From JBEBVQ01 sp964527735 (GTDB lineage Bacteria; Bacteroidota; Bacteroidia; Chitinophagales; Chitinophagaceae), in NCBI GenBank assembly GCA_964527735.1, contig CAZGPG010000003.1, forward strand, positions 1 to 64,000: DNA of 64,000 nt, written 5' to 3'. The notes under the pieces were generated by a model. It was not told the origin of the DNA and ran no database searches. It saw only the letters and a program-made list of their open reading frames with translations. Shown in pieces: positions 8,308-16,320 of the stretch. The translations under genes and the position numbers were made by a program. How positions within the stretch are numbered: the first letter of the stretch is position 1; each line of letters begins with the position of its first letter.

Positions 8308-11300
8308 ATGATGAAACGATACCTGTTTATTTTATTGTCTGTTGTATTTGTCTGCCCGTCGGATCTTTCTGCACATAACGATGATCATGCCGTCTCCCGC
8401 AATATAGAATTTATAGCGAACGAAGGGCAGTGGGATGGTCTGTTTGTGTACAAGGCAATTACCGGGGGGACATATATTTTCCTGGAGAAAAAAGGGTTTA
8501 CATATGTAACAGGCGCATCTGATAATCAGAATAAGAAAATAGCTGCGAAGCACGGCTCCCAACATAATGCCCCTGCCATTTTAAATTTTCACGCCTACAA
8601 AGTGCATTTCGAAGGGGCACAGGATGCCCTGATTACGGGAAGTAAAAAACAGCCTCATTATTATAATTACTTTCTCGGAAACAATCCCGACAGGTGGAAG
8701 AGTGGTATTCATCCTTTTCAGGTAGTTGACTATAAAAATATATACCGGAATATTGATTTGCGGGTTGCTTCGGAAGATGGCAATATCAAATATGATTTTA
8801 TCATCCATCCCGGTGCGGATGCGGCGCAGATTCGCCTCCGTTTTGAAGGCACGGAAGGAATAAGTGTCCGTGGTGGTGCATTACATATTAATACGTCTGT
8901 GGGGCATGTAGAAGAACGTAAGCCATATGCTTATCAGTTGATTAATGGCAAAAAAATAGAGATCCGGTGCGTATACAGAGTAAAGGGAAATGAGGTAACT
9001 TATGTGTTTCCACAGGGCTATGATCGTACAGAATTGCTTGTGATAGATCCGGTAGTGGAGTTTTCAACGTTCACAGGAGCCGGGTCAGATAATTGGGGCA
9101 ATTCGGCTACCTATGATGATCAGGGGAATTTTTATGCCGGAGGGACTGTAGAAGGCCCTCTCTATCCCACAACACCTGGAGCATTTCAGGTAACATATCG
9201 TGGTGGCGGCCCTCCCGGGACGCCAGGAACCGGGGGAGGTAATATTGGCTTTCCCTGTGATGTAGTAATTACAAAATTTACTTCGGATGGATCGGCTTTG
9301 TTGTATTCTACTTTTCTGGGCGGTAGCCAGAATGAGCAGCCGCATAGTATGATCGTAGACAGAGAAGGAAATCTCGTAATAGCCGGCCGGACGTACTCAA
9401 ATAATTTTCCCGTAAGCAGTTCGGCGTATGATATGAGCCATAACGGCAACTGCGATATTTTTATTGCCAAATTAAATCCCGCAGGTACATCTTTACTTGC
9501 ATCAACGTATTTTGGAGGTTCCGGAGATGACGGCGTCAATGTTTCACCTACCTGGCCAAATATGACCAGTATCAAATATAGTTATGCAGATGATGGCAGA
9601 ACGGAGGTGATTGTTGATAAGCAAAATAATATTTACGTCGCTGCCCCAACGCAATCTGCTGATTTCCCGCTTGCGCAGGCAACACAAACAACGCTTTCGG
9701 GTCCGCAGGATGCTGTTGTTATTAAGCTGAACAGCACATTAGATAATCTTATCTGGAGTACTTACCTCGGAGGGGGTGATTATGATGCTGCTTATGTACT
9801 TGCGCTGGATACCTCCGAACAACATATTTATGTAGCCGGAGGTACGGCGAGTAATAATTTCCCGGGAGTAACGGGTGGTTTTTGGCCGGCCTTTCAGGGA
9901 GGGATGAGTGACGGTTTTGTTGTGAAATTCCAGAACAACGGTACTTATCCCAAAATGCGCAGCACTTTTATTGGAATGAATGATTATGATCAGTGTTTTG
10001 GCATACAGGTAGATCTGGAGGATAATGTATATGTTACAGGTAATACACTGGGTGGCAGCTTCCCCGTTGCACCAGGTGTGTATTCCAATCCGGGGTCAAG
10101 TCAGTTTGTAATGAAATTGAATCCTGATCTGAATACTAATATTTATTCTACTGTTTTTGGCTCCGGAAATTCATCTGAGATTGATATCACACCGGTAGCA
10201 TTTCTCGTAGACACCTGCCATAATGTGTATATATCCGGTTGGGGCGGTGGCCCATATGCGCGACCCGGAAGCAACACTTTCGGTTTGCCGGTTACGGTAG
10301 CCCCTGATCCTAATCCGGCGTTCCAGCCAACCACAGACGGTCAGGACTTTTACTTCATTGTGTTGTCTAAAGATGCTGCCGGCTTGTTATATGGTTCATA
10401 CTTTGGGGGCACCGGTGTTTTTGAGCATGTGGATGGCGGTACCAGCCGGTTTGATAAAAACGGGGTTATTTATCAGGCTATTTGCGGAGGATGCGGCGGG
10501 ACATCTGCCGTACCGACAACACAGGGTGCATATAGCAGGACCAATGGCAGTGGCAATTGTAATCTGCTTGCCGTAAAAATCGCTTTCAACCTCGGCTCGG
10601 TTAATGCCGTTGCAAATGCTGCGCCTCATACGCGCGGCTGCCTGCCGTATACAGTAGATTTTATAAACAACTCCACAAATGCGACAACCTTTCGCTGGGA
10701 TTTTGGAGACGGATCGCCTGTAGATACTAATCGTGCGCCTTCGCATACGTTTTCTCAGCAGGGGACATTTAATGTCCGGCTGATTGCATTCAATCCTAAC
10801 GGCTGCAACCAGCTTGAGGATACGATATATCTGCAGATACGGGTGGATACCAACCGGGTGACAGCGGATTTTGAATACGCGATCGTGGACAGCTGCGACC
10901 CTTACCGCGCTTCATTTGTCAATACTACTCAGTTTACTTATAAAACGGCTGATCATTTTACTCAGTTTGACTGGGATTTTGGAGATGGTACTTCTTATAC
11001 AGGCGAAACCCCGCCTGTACATAGCTATCCGGGGCCGGGAAGCTATACAGTAACGCTCGTAGTGAATGATACAACCGCTTGTAATAATCCGGATACGGCA
11101 ATCAGAACGATTGAATTTATCAACCTGACGGTAAAGGCAAATATGGATCTGCCGGACTCTATTTGTATTGCATATGATAGTGTTTTTCGCGATCTCTCGC
11201 AAAATGCTACCAGCATATTGTGGGACTTCGGTGACGGAACTACCTCCTCCGATCCAAACCCAAGACACCGTTTCCCCGACTCGGGTTTGTACACGGTAAC

Positions 11301-11886
11301 ACTTGCGGCTGAGAACCCGGCATCTTGTAACGGAATAGATTCCATACAGAAAACAATATGGGTAAAGCCCATGCCGGTAGCGATGTTTGATCATGCGCCC
11401 CAGACACCTCAGACCAATGTGCCGATCAACTTCACCAACCGCTCACAAAATGCTGTACGATATCATTGGGATCTCGGAGATGGTACAGAAAGCAGGGAAG
11501 AACATACCAGCCATCTGTATAAACGCACCGGGCGATACAAAGTCTGCCTGACAGCTTATACGCCCGAGAATTGCTTTGATGTATTCTGCAGGGAAGTGGA
11601 AGCCGACATCCGCCCATTGATTGATGTTCCGTCGGCCTTTAGCCCCAATGGCGATGGTAATAACGATATTTTATACGTAAGAGGCGCCGCAGTGGAAACA
11701 ATGGTGTTCCGCGTATATAACCGCTGGGGCGAACAGGTATTCGAAAGTACAGACATGAATATCGGTTGGGATGGTACCTACAAAAGCAAGGAACAGGAAA
11801 TGGAGGTGTATGCCTATACACTGTACGCAACATTTTATGACGGAAGTACCGCTACGAAACAAGGAAATGTAACATTATTACGCTGA
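8308..11886 (+). CDS. Giant T9SS cargo: DUF7948-like N-terminus, SBBP beta-propeller repeats, four PKD domains, type B (CHU_C) sorting domain
   Basis: The 1192-residue protein starts with a signal peptide (about 1-22). A DUF7948-like domain covers about 30-250, with the recognisable NIKYDFIIHPGADAAQIRLR. SBBP-type propeller repeats (about 250-765) follow, each with a variant of 'STYLGG..D.A' and 'IYVAGGT'. Four PKD domains at roughly 766-846, 850-936, 940-1018 and 1021-1100 each carry WDFGDG or WDLGDG. The C-terminus (1105-1192) is a gliding-motility-type CHU_C domain with FSPNGDGNNDILYV and YNRWGEQVFES, the type B signal for T9SS export. The PorP/SprF gene begins four bases after its stop, the usual partner arrangement for type B cargo. 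Likely a surface adhesin. Confidence 0.9.
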   Translation: MMKRYLFILLSVVFVCPSDLSAHNDDHAVSRNIEFIANEGQWDGLFVYKAITGGTYIFLEKKGFTYVTGASDNQNKKIAAKHGSQHNAPAILNFHAYKVHFEGAQDALITGSKKQPHYYNYFLGNNPDRWKSGIHPFQVVDYKNIYRNIDLRVASEDGNIKYDFIIHPGADAAQIRLRFEGTEGISVRGGALHINTSVGHVEERKPYAYQLINGKKIEIRCVYRVKGNEVTYVFPQGYDRTELLVIDPVVEFSTFTGAGSDNWGNSATYDDQGNFYAGGTVEGPLYPTTPGAFQVTYRGGGPPGTPGTGGGNIGFPCDVVITKFTSDGSALLYSTFLGGSQNEQPHSMIVDREGNLVIAGRTYSNNFPVSSSAYDMSHNGNCDIFIAKLNPAGTSLLASTYFGGSGDDGVNVSPTWPNMTSIKYSYADDGRTEVIVDKQNNIYVAAPTQSADFPLAQATQTTLSGPQDAVVIKLNSTLDNLIWSTYLGGGDYDAAYVLALDTSEQHIYVAGGTASNNFPGVTGGFWPAFQGGMSDGFVVKFQNNGTYPKMRSTFIGMNDYDQCFGIQVDLEDNVYVTGNTLGGSFPVAPGVYSNPGSSQFVMKLNPDLNTNIYSTVFGSGNSSEIDITPVAFLVDTCHNVYISGWGGGPYARPGSNTFGLPVTVAPDPNPAFQPTTDGQDFYFIVLSKDAAGLLYGSYFGGTGVFEHVDGGTSRFDKNGVIYQAICGGCGGTSAVPTTQGAYSRTNGSGNCNLLAVKIAFNLGSVNAVANAAPHTRGCLPYTVDFINNSTNATTFRWDFGDGSPVDTNRAPSHTFSQQGTFNVRLIAFNPNGCNQLEDTIYLQIRVDTNRVTADFEYAIVDSCDPYRASFVNTTQFTYKTADHFTQFDWDFGDGTSYTGETPPVHSYPGPGSYTVTLVVNDTTACNNPDTAIRTIEFINLTVKANMDLPDSICIAYDSVFRDLSQNATSILWDFGDGTTSSDPNPRHRFPDSGLYTVTLAAENPASCNGIDSIQKTIWVKPMPVAMFDHAPQTPQTNVPINFTNRSQNAVRYHWDLGDGTESREEHTSHLYKRTGRYKVCLTAYTPENCFDVFCREVEADIRPLIDVPSAFSPNGDGNNDILYVRGAAVETMVFRVYNRWGEQVFESTDMNIGWDGTYKSKEQEMEVYAYTLYATFYDGSTATKQGNVTLLR

Positions 11887-11890
11887 TCTC

Positions 11891-12919
11891 ATGAAACAGG
11901 TGTGGGCATATACAGCCGGACTTTTATTGCTCGTTGCCGGGTATGGTGAGCTGCGGGGGCAGGGGATACATTTCTCACAGTACTATAATGCCCCGATGCT
12001 CCTCAATCCCGCCAATACCGGCCTGATGCCGGATCATGATTACCGGGTAGGCGGAAACTACCGCAACCAGTGGGCTTCCGTGCCTGTGCCCTACCGGACC
12101 ATGTCTGCTTACGGGGATTTTCAGCTCTTCCATGGTGTAGAGGCCAATAACTGGCTCGGCCTGGGCCTGGCTTTTTTCAATGATCAGGCAGGTAATGGTA
12201 ATCTCAGCCTCAACAGGTTTGAAGGGTTTGCGGCGTATCATCTCCAGTTGGGTCGGGCAAGCATGTTGTCGGCAGGGCTTTCGGGATCGTATGCGCAAAG
12301 AAGTGTGGATTTCAGCAAGCTCACCTTTGATGTGCAATGGGACGGATTTACCTTCAACGGCGATTTGCCCAGCAATGAAATACCAGGTCTGGCAAAAACC
12401 AGCTATTTCGATGTAGGCGCCGGTCTGAACTATGCATTCTTTCCCAACGAAAACGTCTATGTGAAACTGGGCGCCGGGGTGGCGCATATCAACCAGCCTA
12501 AAGAAAGTTTTTATGGGAATGACAACCGGTTGGGAATGCGTCCTTCCGTGAATCTGGATGGGTTGTTCCGTATGAATGAACGATTTATTGTCAATCCTTC
12601 CGTTTATTACACACAGCAGAAAGAAGCCTACGCTTTAGTGTACGGCATTCTTTTCCAATACTGGCTGGGCGGTAGCGGTAATGAAGCGACTCAATTGCTG
12701 CTGGGGCCATACCATCGCCTGGGGGAATCGGTGATCCCCGCTTTCGGGCTTGAGCTGGGTGCAGTACGGGTGATGGGCACCTATGATTTCACGATCTCCG
12801 GCATTAAGGATTATAACCGCAGCAGGGGCGCTTTTGAAATATCTATCCGTTATCAGGGATTGTATGATATGCTGGGTGGCGGCCCGCCGCGCAATCTGTT
12901 TAGCTGCCCGCGGTTTTAA
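11891..12919 (+). CDS. PorP/SprF family type IX secretion outer-membrane protein
   Basis: The 342-residue protein has a signal peptide (about 1-23) and the canonical PorP/SprF opening GIHFSQYYNAPMLLNPANTG, followed by an alternating-strand barrel. Proteins of this family are outer-membrane components that help secrete or anchor T9SS cargo with type B C-terminal domains, as SprF does for SprB. It directly follows the type B cargo gene with a four-base gap, so it is almost certainly its dedicated partner in one operon. It ends in a 36-base-pair hairpin shared with the convergent hydrolase gene. Confidence 0.92.
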   Translation: MKQVWAYTAGLLLLVAGYGELRGQGIHFSQYYNAPMLLNPANTGLMPDHDYRVGGNYRNQWASVPVPYRTMSAYGDFQLFHGVEANNWLGLGLAFFNDQAGNGNLSLNRFEGFAAYHLQLGRASMLSAGLSGSYAQRSVDFSKLTFDVQWDGFTFNGDLPSNEIPGLAKTSYFDVGAGLNYAFFPNENVYVKLGAGVAHINQPKESFYGNDNRLGMRPSVNLDGLFRMNERFIVNPSVYYTQQKEAYALVYGILFQYWLGGSGNEATQLLLGPYHRLGESVIPAFGLELGAVRVMGTYDFTISGIKDYNRSRGAFEISIRYQGLYDMLGGGPPRNLFSCPRF

Positions 12920-12922
12920 TTT

Positions 12923-13001
12923 AATGTGACCAATGTGTTGAATGTGACCAATGTGATTCTATATTAATCACATTGGTCACATTCAACACATTGGTCACAT
13001 T
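12923..13001. terminator. Perfect 36-base-pair hairpin between convergent genes, built of repeated words
   Basis: Arms 12923-12958 and 12966-13001 are perfectly complementary around the loop CTATATT. Each arm is itself a direct repeat: AATGTGACCAATGTG, then TTG, then the same 15 bases. The hairpin fills the gap between the PorP/SprF stop and the hydrolase stop, so it can serve as a bidirectional transcript end. Degenerate copies of the word occur at 45423-45464 and 47404-47432. Confidence 0.85.
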
Positions 13002-13005
13002 CTGC

Positions 13006-13947
13006 TCATTCCTTAAGTGATAAAATAAACGCTGTTACCGCTGTGATCATTTCTCCGTTTACCGGCAGGTCAGGTTCGTTGTATGTAGCGAAATTCTGCT
13101 GCAGGTCGTCCGGGGCATCTTTGAGGACATGATTCATACCGGTAATGATCTTCAATTTTGCGTTCTCCTGCGCTTTGGCCAGCATAGCGGCGTCTGCGGT
13201 GCTGACCTGCAGATCGGTAGTGCCTTGTATGATCAGTGTTGGGATAGCAAGACGCGCTATCTCTGTCTGAGGATCGTAGCGGAACCAGGAGATCAGGTAT
13301 GGCTGCACATCCGGCCGGAAGAGGCTTTGCAGCACCGGGTTTATATTTTGTACGGTATGTCCCGCTTTTAGTGAATCAATGATAAGATCGCATATTTCAG
13401 CAAATTGCGGCGCCTGTTTGGCAATCTGGCGTTTTAATATCAGGTCGGCAGATTCGCCGGCGCCTGCTGCCGAAACAAAACCGTCTGTCCCCGCTTTTGC
13501 CGCTGCTACCATACCGATGAGGGAACCTTCGCTATGCCCCAGTACGGTTACGGATGAGAAGCGTTTATCTTTTTGCAGCAATTGTATCCATGCGGCAGCG
13601 TCGTTGATATAATGTTCGAAGCGGAGATCAGACTCTTTGGCGTCCGCCGCCTGACTTTTGCCGATGCCTCGTTTGTCGTAACGAAGACTGGCGATGCCGT
13701 GGCGCATCAGCGAATCGGCGATCATCCTGTAGGCATTGTTCGTCATCATGGGGTTGTTCCCGTTCTGGTCTGTGGGGCCGGAGCCTGCGATAATGAGCAC
13801 TACGGGTATGTTTTTTTCTGCTGCCGGTATTTCCAGTGTGCCGTACAATGTGTCGGTACCGGTTTGTAATGATACCTCCACCGATGTTTGTGCCTGTAGG
13901 GCTATGGTTGTCAGCAGTGCGGAAAGAAAAAATATTGTGTTTTTCAT
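13006..13947 (-). CDS. Secreted alpha/beta hydrolase (esterase/acyl-peptidase-like)
   Basis: Starting at the ATG 13945-13947 gives 313 residues with a clean signal peptide (MKNTIFFLSALLTTIALQAQ). A start 63 bases upstream would bury the signal and is rejected. The alpha/beta hydrolase fold shows the oxyanion motif VLIIAGSGPTDQNGNNP, the nucleophile elbow LGHSEGSL, an acid candidate in QGTTDLQV and the histidine in GMNHVLKDAP. This resembles the lysophospholipase/BAAT-like esterases common in Bacteroidota. The substrate is unknown. A TATCTTTA box on its own strand (13968-13975) may be its -7 element. It is convergent with PorP/SprF. Confidence 0.87.
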   Translation of the reverse strand: MKNTIFFLSALLTTIALQAQTSVEVSLQTGTDTLYGTLEIPAAEKNIPVVLIIAGSGPTDQNGNNPMMTNNAYRMIADSLMRHGIASLRYDKRGIGKSQAADAKESDLRFEHYINDAAAWIQLLQKDKRFSSVTVLGHSEGSLIGMVAAAKAGTDGFVSAAGAGESADLILKRQIAKQAPQFAEICDLIIDSLKAGHTVQNINPVLQSLFRPDVQPYLISWFRYDPQTEIARLAIPTLIIQGTTDLQVSTADAAMLAKAQENAKLKIITGMNHVLKDAPDDLQQNFATYNEPDLPVNGEMITAVTAFILSLKE

Positions 13948-14120
13948 GCGATCAAAATTGGATAGAGTAAAGATAAAATATTTGTATGGCGGATGTTGGC
14001 AGGAATGCATCCGAATGCCGAATAGTTCATTAATTTATAACATTAAATTATTATTCCATGTTGTCTTTAAATAATTAATTAAATAAAAATTAATACAACT
14101 ACTATCAACTTGCTATATTT

Positions 14121-14177
14121 ATGCAAGAGAATGATTTTGAAGATAATATTGACTGTAGTGTTTTTGATTTTTGTTAA
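14121..14177 (+). other. Possible 18-codon acidic leader ORF
   Basis: ATG at 14121 opens an 18-codon frame (MQENDFEDNIDCSVFDFC) ending at TAA 14175-14177, only 12 bases before the DUF4160 start. It is rich in Asp/Glu and Cys. It could be a leader peptide, but a frame this short in AT-rich DNA can easily arise by chance. Confidence 0.15.
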
Positions 14178-14188
14178 ATAAGACGACT

Positions 14189-14422
14189 ATGCCGGAACTT
14201 TTTAGGATATTTGGGATACGTTTTTTCTTTTACAGTAATGAGCATACACCCATACATGTTCATGTAAAGAACGCTGATGGAGACGCTGTTTTTGAAATCA
14301 GTCCGCCCCGGCTTGTAAAAAACAATGGGCTGAAGAATAAAGACCTGTATTTAGCGGGAAGTATTATAGAAGAGAATAAAGATGTCATTGAAAAGAAATG
14401 GAAAGAATATTTTAGCCAATAA
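14189..14422 (+). CDS. DUF4160 family small protein
   Basis: The ATG at 14189 gives 77 residues beginning MPELFRIFGIRFFFYSNEH; an in-frame TTG 18 bases upstream is less likely. The run HTPIHVHVKNADGDAVFEI is the DUF4160 signature. The gene is followed 37 bases later by a DUF2442 gene. These two families are often neighbours, and the pair has the size and layout of a two-gene module similar to type II toxin-antitoxin loci, but the function is not established. The segment is clearly AT-richer (about 38% GC by hand count over 14221-14400) than the following rluF gene, which suggests acquisition. Confidence 0.8.
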   Translation: MPELFRIFGIRFFFYSNEHTPIHVHVKNADGDAVFEISPPRLVKNNGLKNKDLYLAGSIIEENKDVIEKKWKEYFSQ

Positions 14423-14459
14423 ATGATAATACCATTAATAAGTGCATAAAGAATCAGCT

Positions 14460-14696
14460 ATGCTTGCAATTGAAAAGGTATGGTTTGACGAAACCAGCAT
14501 ATTCGTTCAATTAAATGATCAACGGGTCATTGACACGCCTATCATGCGATATCCTAATCTGAGTAAAGGCACGAAAGAGCAGTTATATAAGTTTGATATT
14601 TGGTCTAACGGTACCTGGTTGCATTGGGAAGAATTAGACGAGGACTTATCCTTAAATGGTCTGCTGCAATCATACGAGAATCAAAATGCGGCATAA
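14460..14696 (+). CDS. DUF2442 family small protein, partner of DUF4160
   Basis: The ATG at 14460 gives 78 residues starting MLAIEKVWFDETSIFVQ; a GTG at 14442 is in frame and cannot be excluded. The C-terminal pattern, with WLHWEELDEDLSLNGLL, is characteristic of DUF2442. In such pairs the DUF2442 protein is the downstream partner. No helix-turn-helix is obvious. A regulatory or antitoxin-like role is an inference from gene order and size only. Confidence 0.78.
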   Translation: MLAIEKVWFDETSIFVQLNDQRVIDTPIMRYPNLSKGTKEQLYKFDIWSNGTWLHWEELDEDLSLNGLLQSYENQNAA

Positions 14697-14715
14697 CAAT
14701 ATGTCCGTTGTACAG

Positions 14716-14745
14716 TTTGTTGACCATATCTTATAAGTACCTTTA
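14716..14745 (+). promoter_or_regulatory. Bacteroidota-type promoter upstream of rluF
   Basis: TTTG at 14716-14719 and TACCTTTA at 14738-14745 are separated by 18 bases, close to the Bacteroidota TTTG/TAnnTTTG consensus. The predicted start of transcription, around 14752, leaves a leader of about ten bases before the ATG at 14763. Confidence 0.5.
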
Positions 14746-14762
14746 CCGGCAATATCCATAAA

Positions 14763-15662
14763 ATGGCCGAAGGGAGGAAAAGTAAAAAAGCCGGGCAGGA
14801 AGATGAATCCATCAGCCTGAACAAATATATCAGTAACACCGGCTTCTGCTCACGCCGGGATGCGGATATGTATATCGAGCAGGGGCGTGTGACGATCAAC
14901 GGAAAAGACGCCAGAAAAGGGAATCGTGTTTCTCCCGCCGATATTGTGGAGGTTGATGGCGAGCCTTTGCGTAAGCACGCTAAAACCGTTTACATTGCTT
15001 TCCATAAGCCGGCAGGCGTTACGAGCACAACTGATACCCGCGACAAGACCAACATCATCAGCTACATTAATTTCCCGCAACGGATATTCCCGATCGGGCG
15101 CCTGGATAAGGATTCGGAAGGATTGATATTCCTGACCAACGACGGCAATATCGTGAACAGCATCCTGCGTGCCGGCAACCGGCACGAGAAGGAATATATC
15201 GTTACGGTCGATAAACCCGTAACTACTTCATTTATCAAAGATATGGGGGCCGGTGTGCGCATTCTGGGTAAGCGCACCCTGCCTTGTAAAGTAACACAGG
15301 AAGGGAAATTTGTATTCCGGATCACACTGGTGCAGGGGTTGAACCGGCAGATCCGCCGGATGTGCGAAGTGCTGGGGTATAAAGTGGTGCGGCTGATGCG
15401 CATACGGATCATGAACGTAAAGCTCGACAAATTGGCTGCAGGCCATTGGCGTTACCTGACGCAGGAAGAGATACGGAAGATCCAGACGATGATAGCAGGT
15501 ACAAATCAGAATAAGGCTGTAACAGCGCCTGTGCCCGGAATCCCCATACCGGCGGATAAGCCTGCGCCGCCCCGGAAACCACTACCTCAAAAGAAAGAGA
15601 CCGGGCAAAAGCCCTCTAAAAAGAAACGCAGCTATAAAGATTTCAGGAAGCGGATGCATTAG
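14763..15662 (+). CDS. rluF: 23S rRNA pseudouridine synthase, RluF-like (S4 domain)
   Basis: The 299-residue protein has an N-terminal S4 RNA-binding domain (about 18-72, with NKYISNTGFCSRRDADMYIE) and a RsuA/RluF-type pseudouridine synthase domain. The catalytic aspartate is D115 in IGRLDKDSEGLIFLTNDG. The RluF-type motif LNRQIRRMCEVLGYKV follows near residue 195. From about 230 on there is a Pro/Lys-rich low-complexity tail ending in basic residues, a common RNA-binding extension in this phylum. It should convert a uridine in the decoding-neighbour region of 23S rRNA (U2604 in E. coli). It is convergent with a response regulator gene. Confidence 0.85.
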   Translation: MAEGRKSKKAGQEDESISLNKYISNTGFCSRRDADMYIEQGRVTINGKDARKGNRVSPADIVEVDGEPLRKHAKTVYIAFHKPAGVTSTTDTRDKTNIISYINFPQRIFPIGRLDKDSEGLIFLTNDGNIVNSILRAGNRHEKEYIVTVDKPVTTSFIKDMGAGVRILGKRTLPCKVTQEGKFVFRITLVQGLNRQIRRMCEVLGYKVVRLMRIRIMNVKLDKLAAGHWRYLTQEEIRKIQTMIAGTNQNKAVTAPVPGIPIPADKPAPPRKPLPQKKETGQKPSKKKRSYKDFRKRMH

Positions 15663-15681
15663 CGGCAATACCGGTATTTTT

Positions 15682-16320
15682 TTATTCTACTATATTCAGT
15701 TGTACTGCTTTTTTAATTAGGGAGGCAGTATTGGCTACCCCGAATTTCAACAGGAGATTAGACCTGTAATTGTCTATTGTTGTAGCGCTGAGGAATAATG
15801 TGTCCATGATTTTCTGTGTGGTATAACCATCAGATAATAATTGCAGAATTTCTTTTTCGCGGACAGAGATAGTAGGGAACTGTACCTGTGCCCGGTTCGT
15901 TTTCAGATTTTTTTCTGCAACCTGGTGGCGCATGGCAGGTTCAATGAATTCTTTGTTATCATGCACCGTTTCTATGGCTTCTATCAGTGTTTCCCGGTCG
16001 GTGCTTTTGAGCAGGTAGCCAAGCGCGCCGTGATAAAGCATATTGCGGGCATAAAATGCGCTGTCAAAGTTTGTGAGTGTAAGGATGCGCACTTCGGGAT
16101 GGTTTTTTTTGATCACCGGAGCAAGTTTATCTCCTGTTTTGTCGGGCAACTGAATGTCCAGCAGTAAGACATCCGGGATCTCTTTTTCAAGCCCTTTCAG
16201 TAATGCATCGCCTGTTTCGTAAGCTGCAATGATCTTGATGTTTGGATGATCTGCAAGCATGGTATAAATACCATTGATCACCATCTGATGGTCGTCTGCT
16301 ATTGCGATCCGGATATTCAT
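15682..16320 (-). CDS. LuxR/NarL-type response regulator
   Basis: The 212-residue protein has a receiver domain (acidic pocket IADD, phospho-acceptor D55 in VLLLDIQLPD, conserved Lys in GYLLKS) and a C-terminal LuxR helix-turn-helix (VREKEILQLLSDGYTTQKIM). Its start overlaps the end of the TPR histidine kinase gene by four bases (16317-16320), so the two are translationally coupled and form a cognate two-component system. The kinase is divergent from a T9SS cargo gene at 18538, an attractive but unproven target. Confidence 0.93.
   Translation of the reverse strand: MNIRIAIADDHQMVINGIYTMLADHPNIKIIAAYETGDALLKGLEKEIPDVLLLDIQLPDKTGDKLAPVIKKNHPEVRILTLTNFDSAFYARNMLYHGALGYLLKSTDRETLIEAIETVHDNKEFIEPAMRHQVAEKNLKTNRAQVQFPTISVREKEILQLLSDGYTTQKIMDTLFLSATTIDNYRSNLLLKFGVANTASLIKKAVQLNIVE

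Noticed and set aside
15663..15681. Possible terminator between rluF and the response regulator
   Set aside because: The only stem is the short palindrome AATACCGGTATT without a loop; too weak to call.
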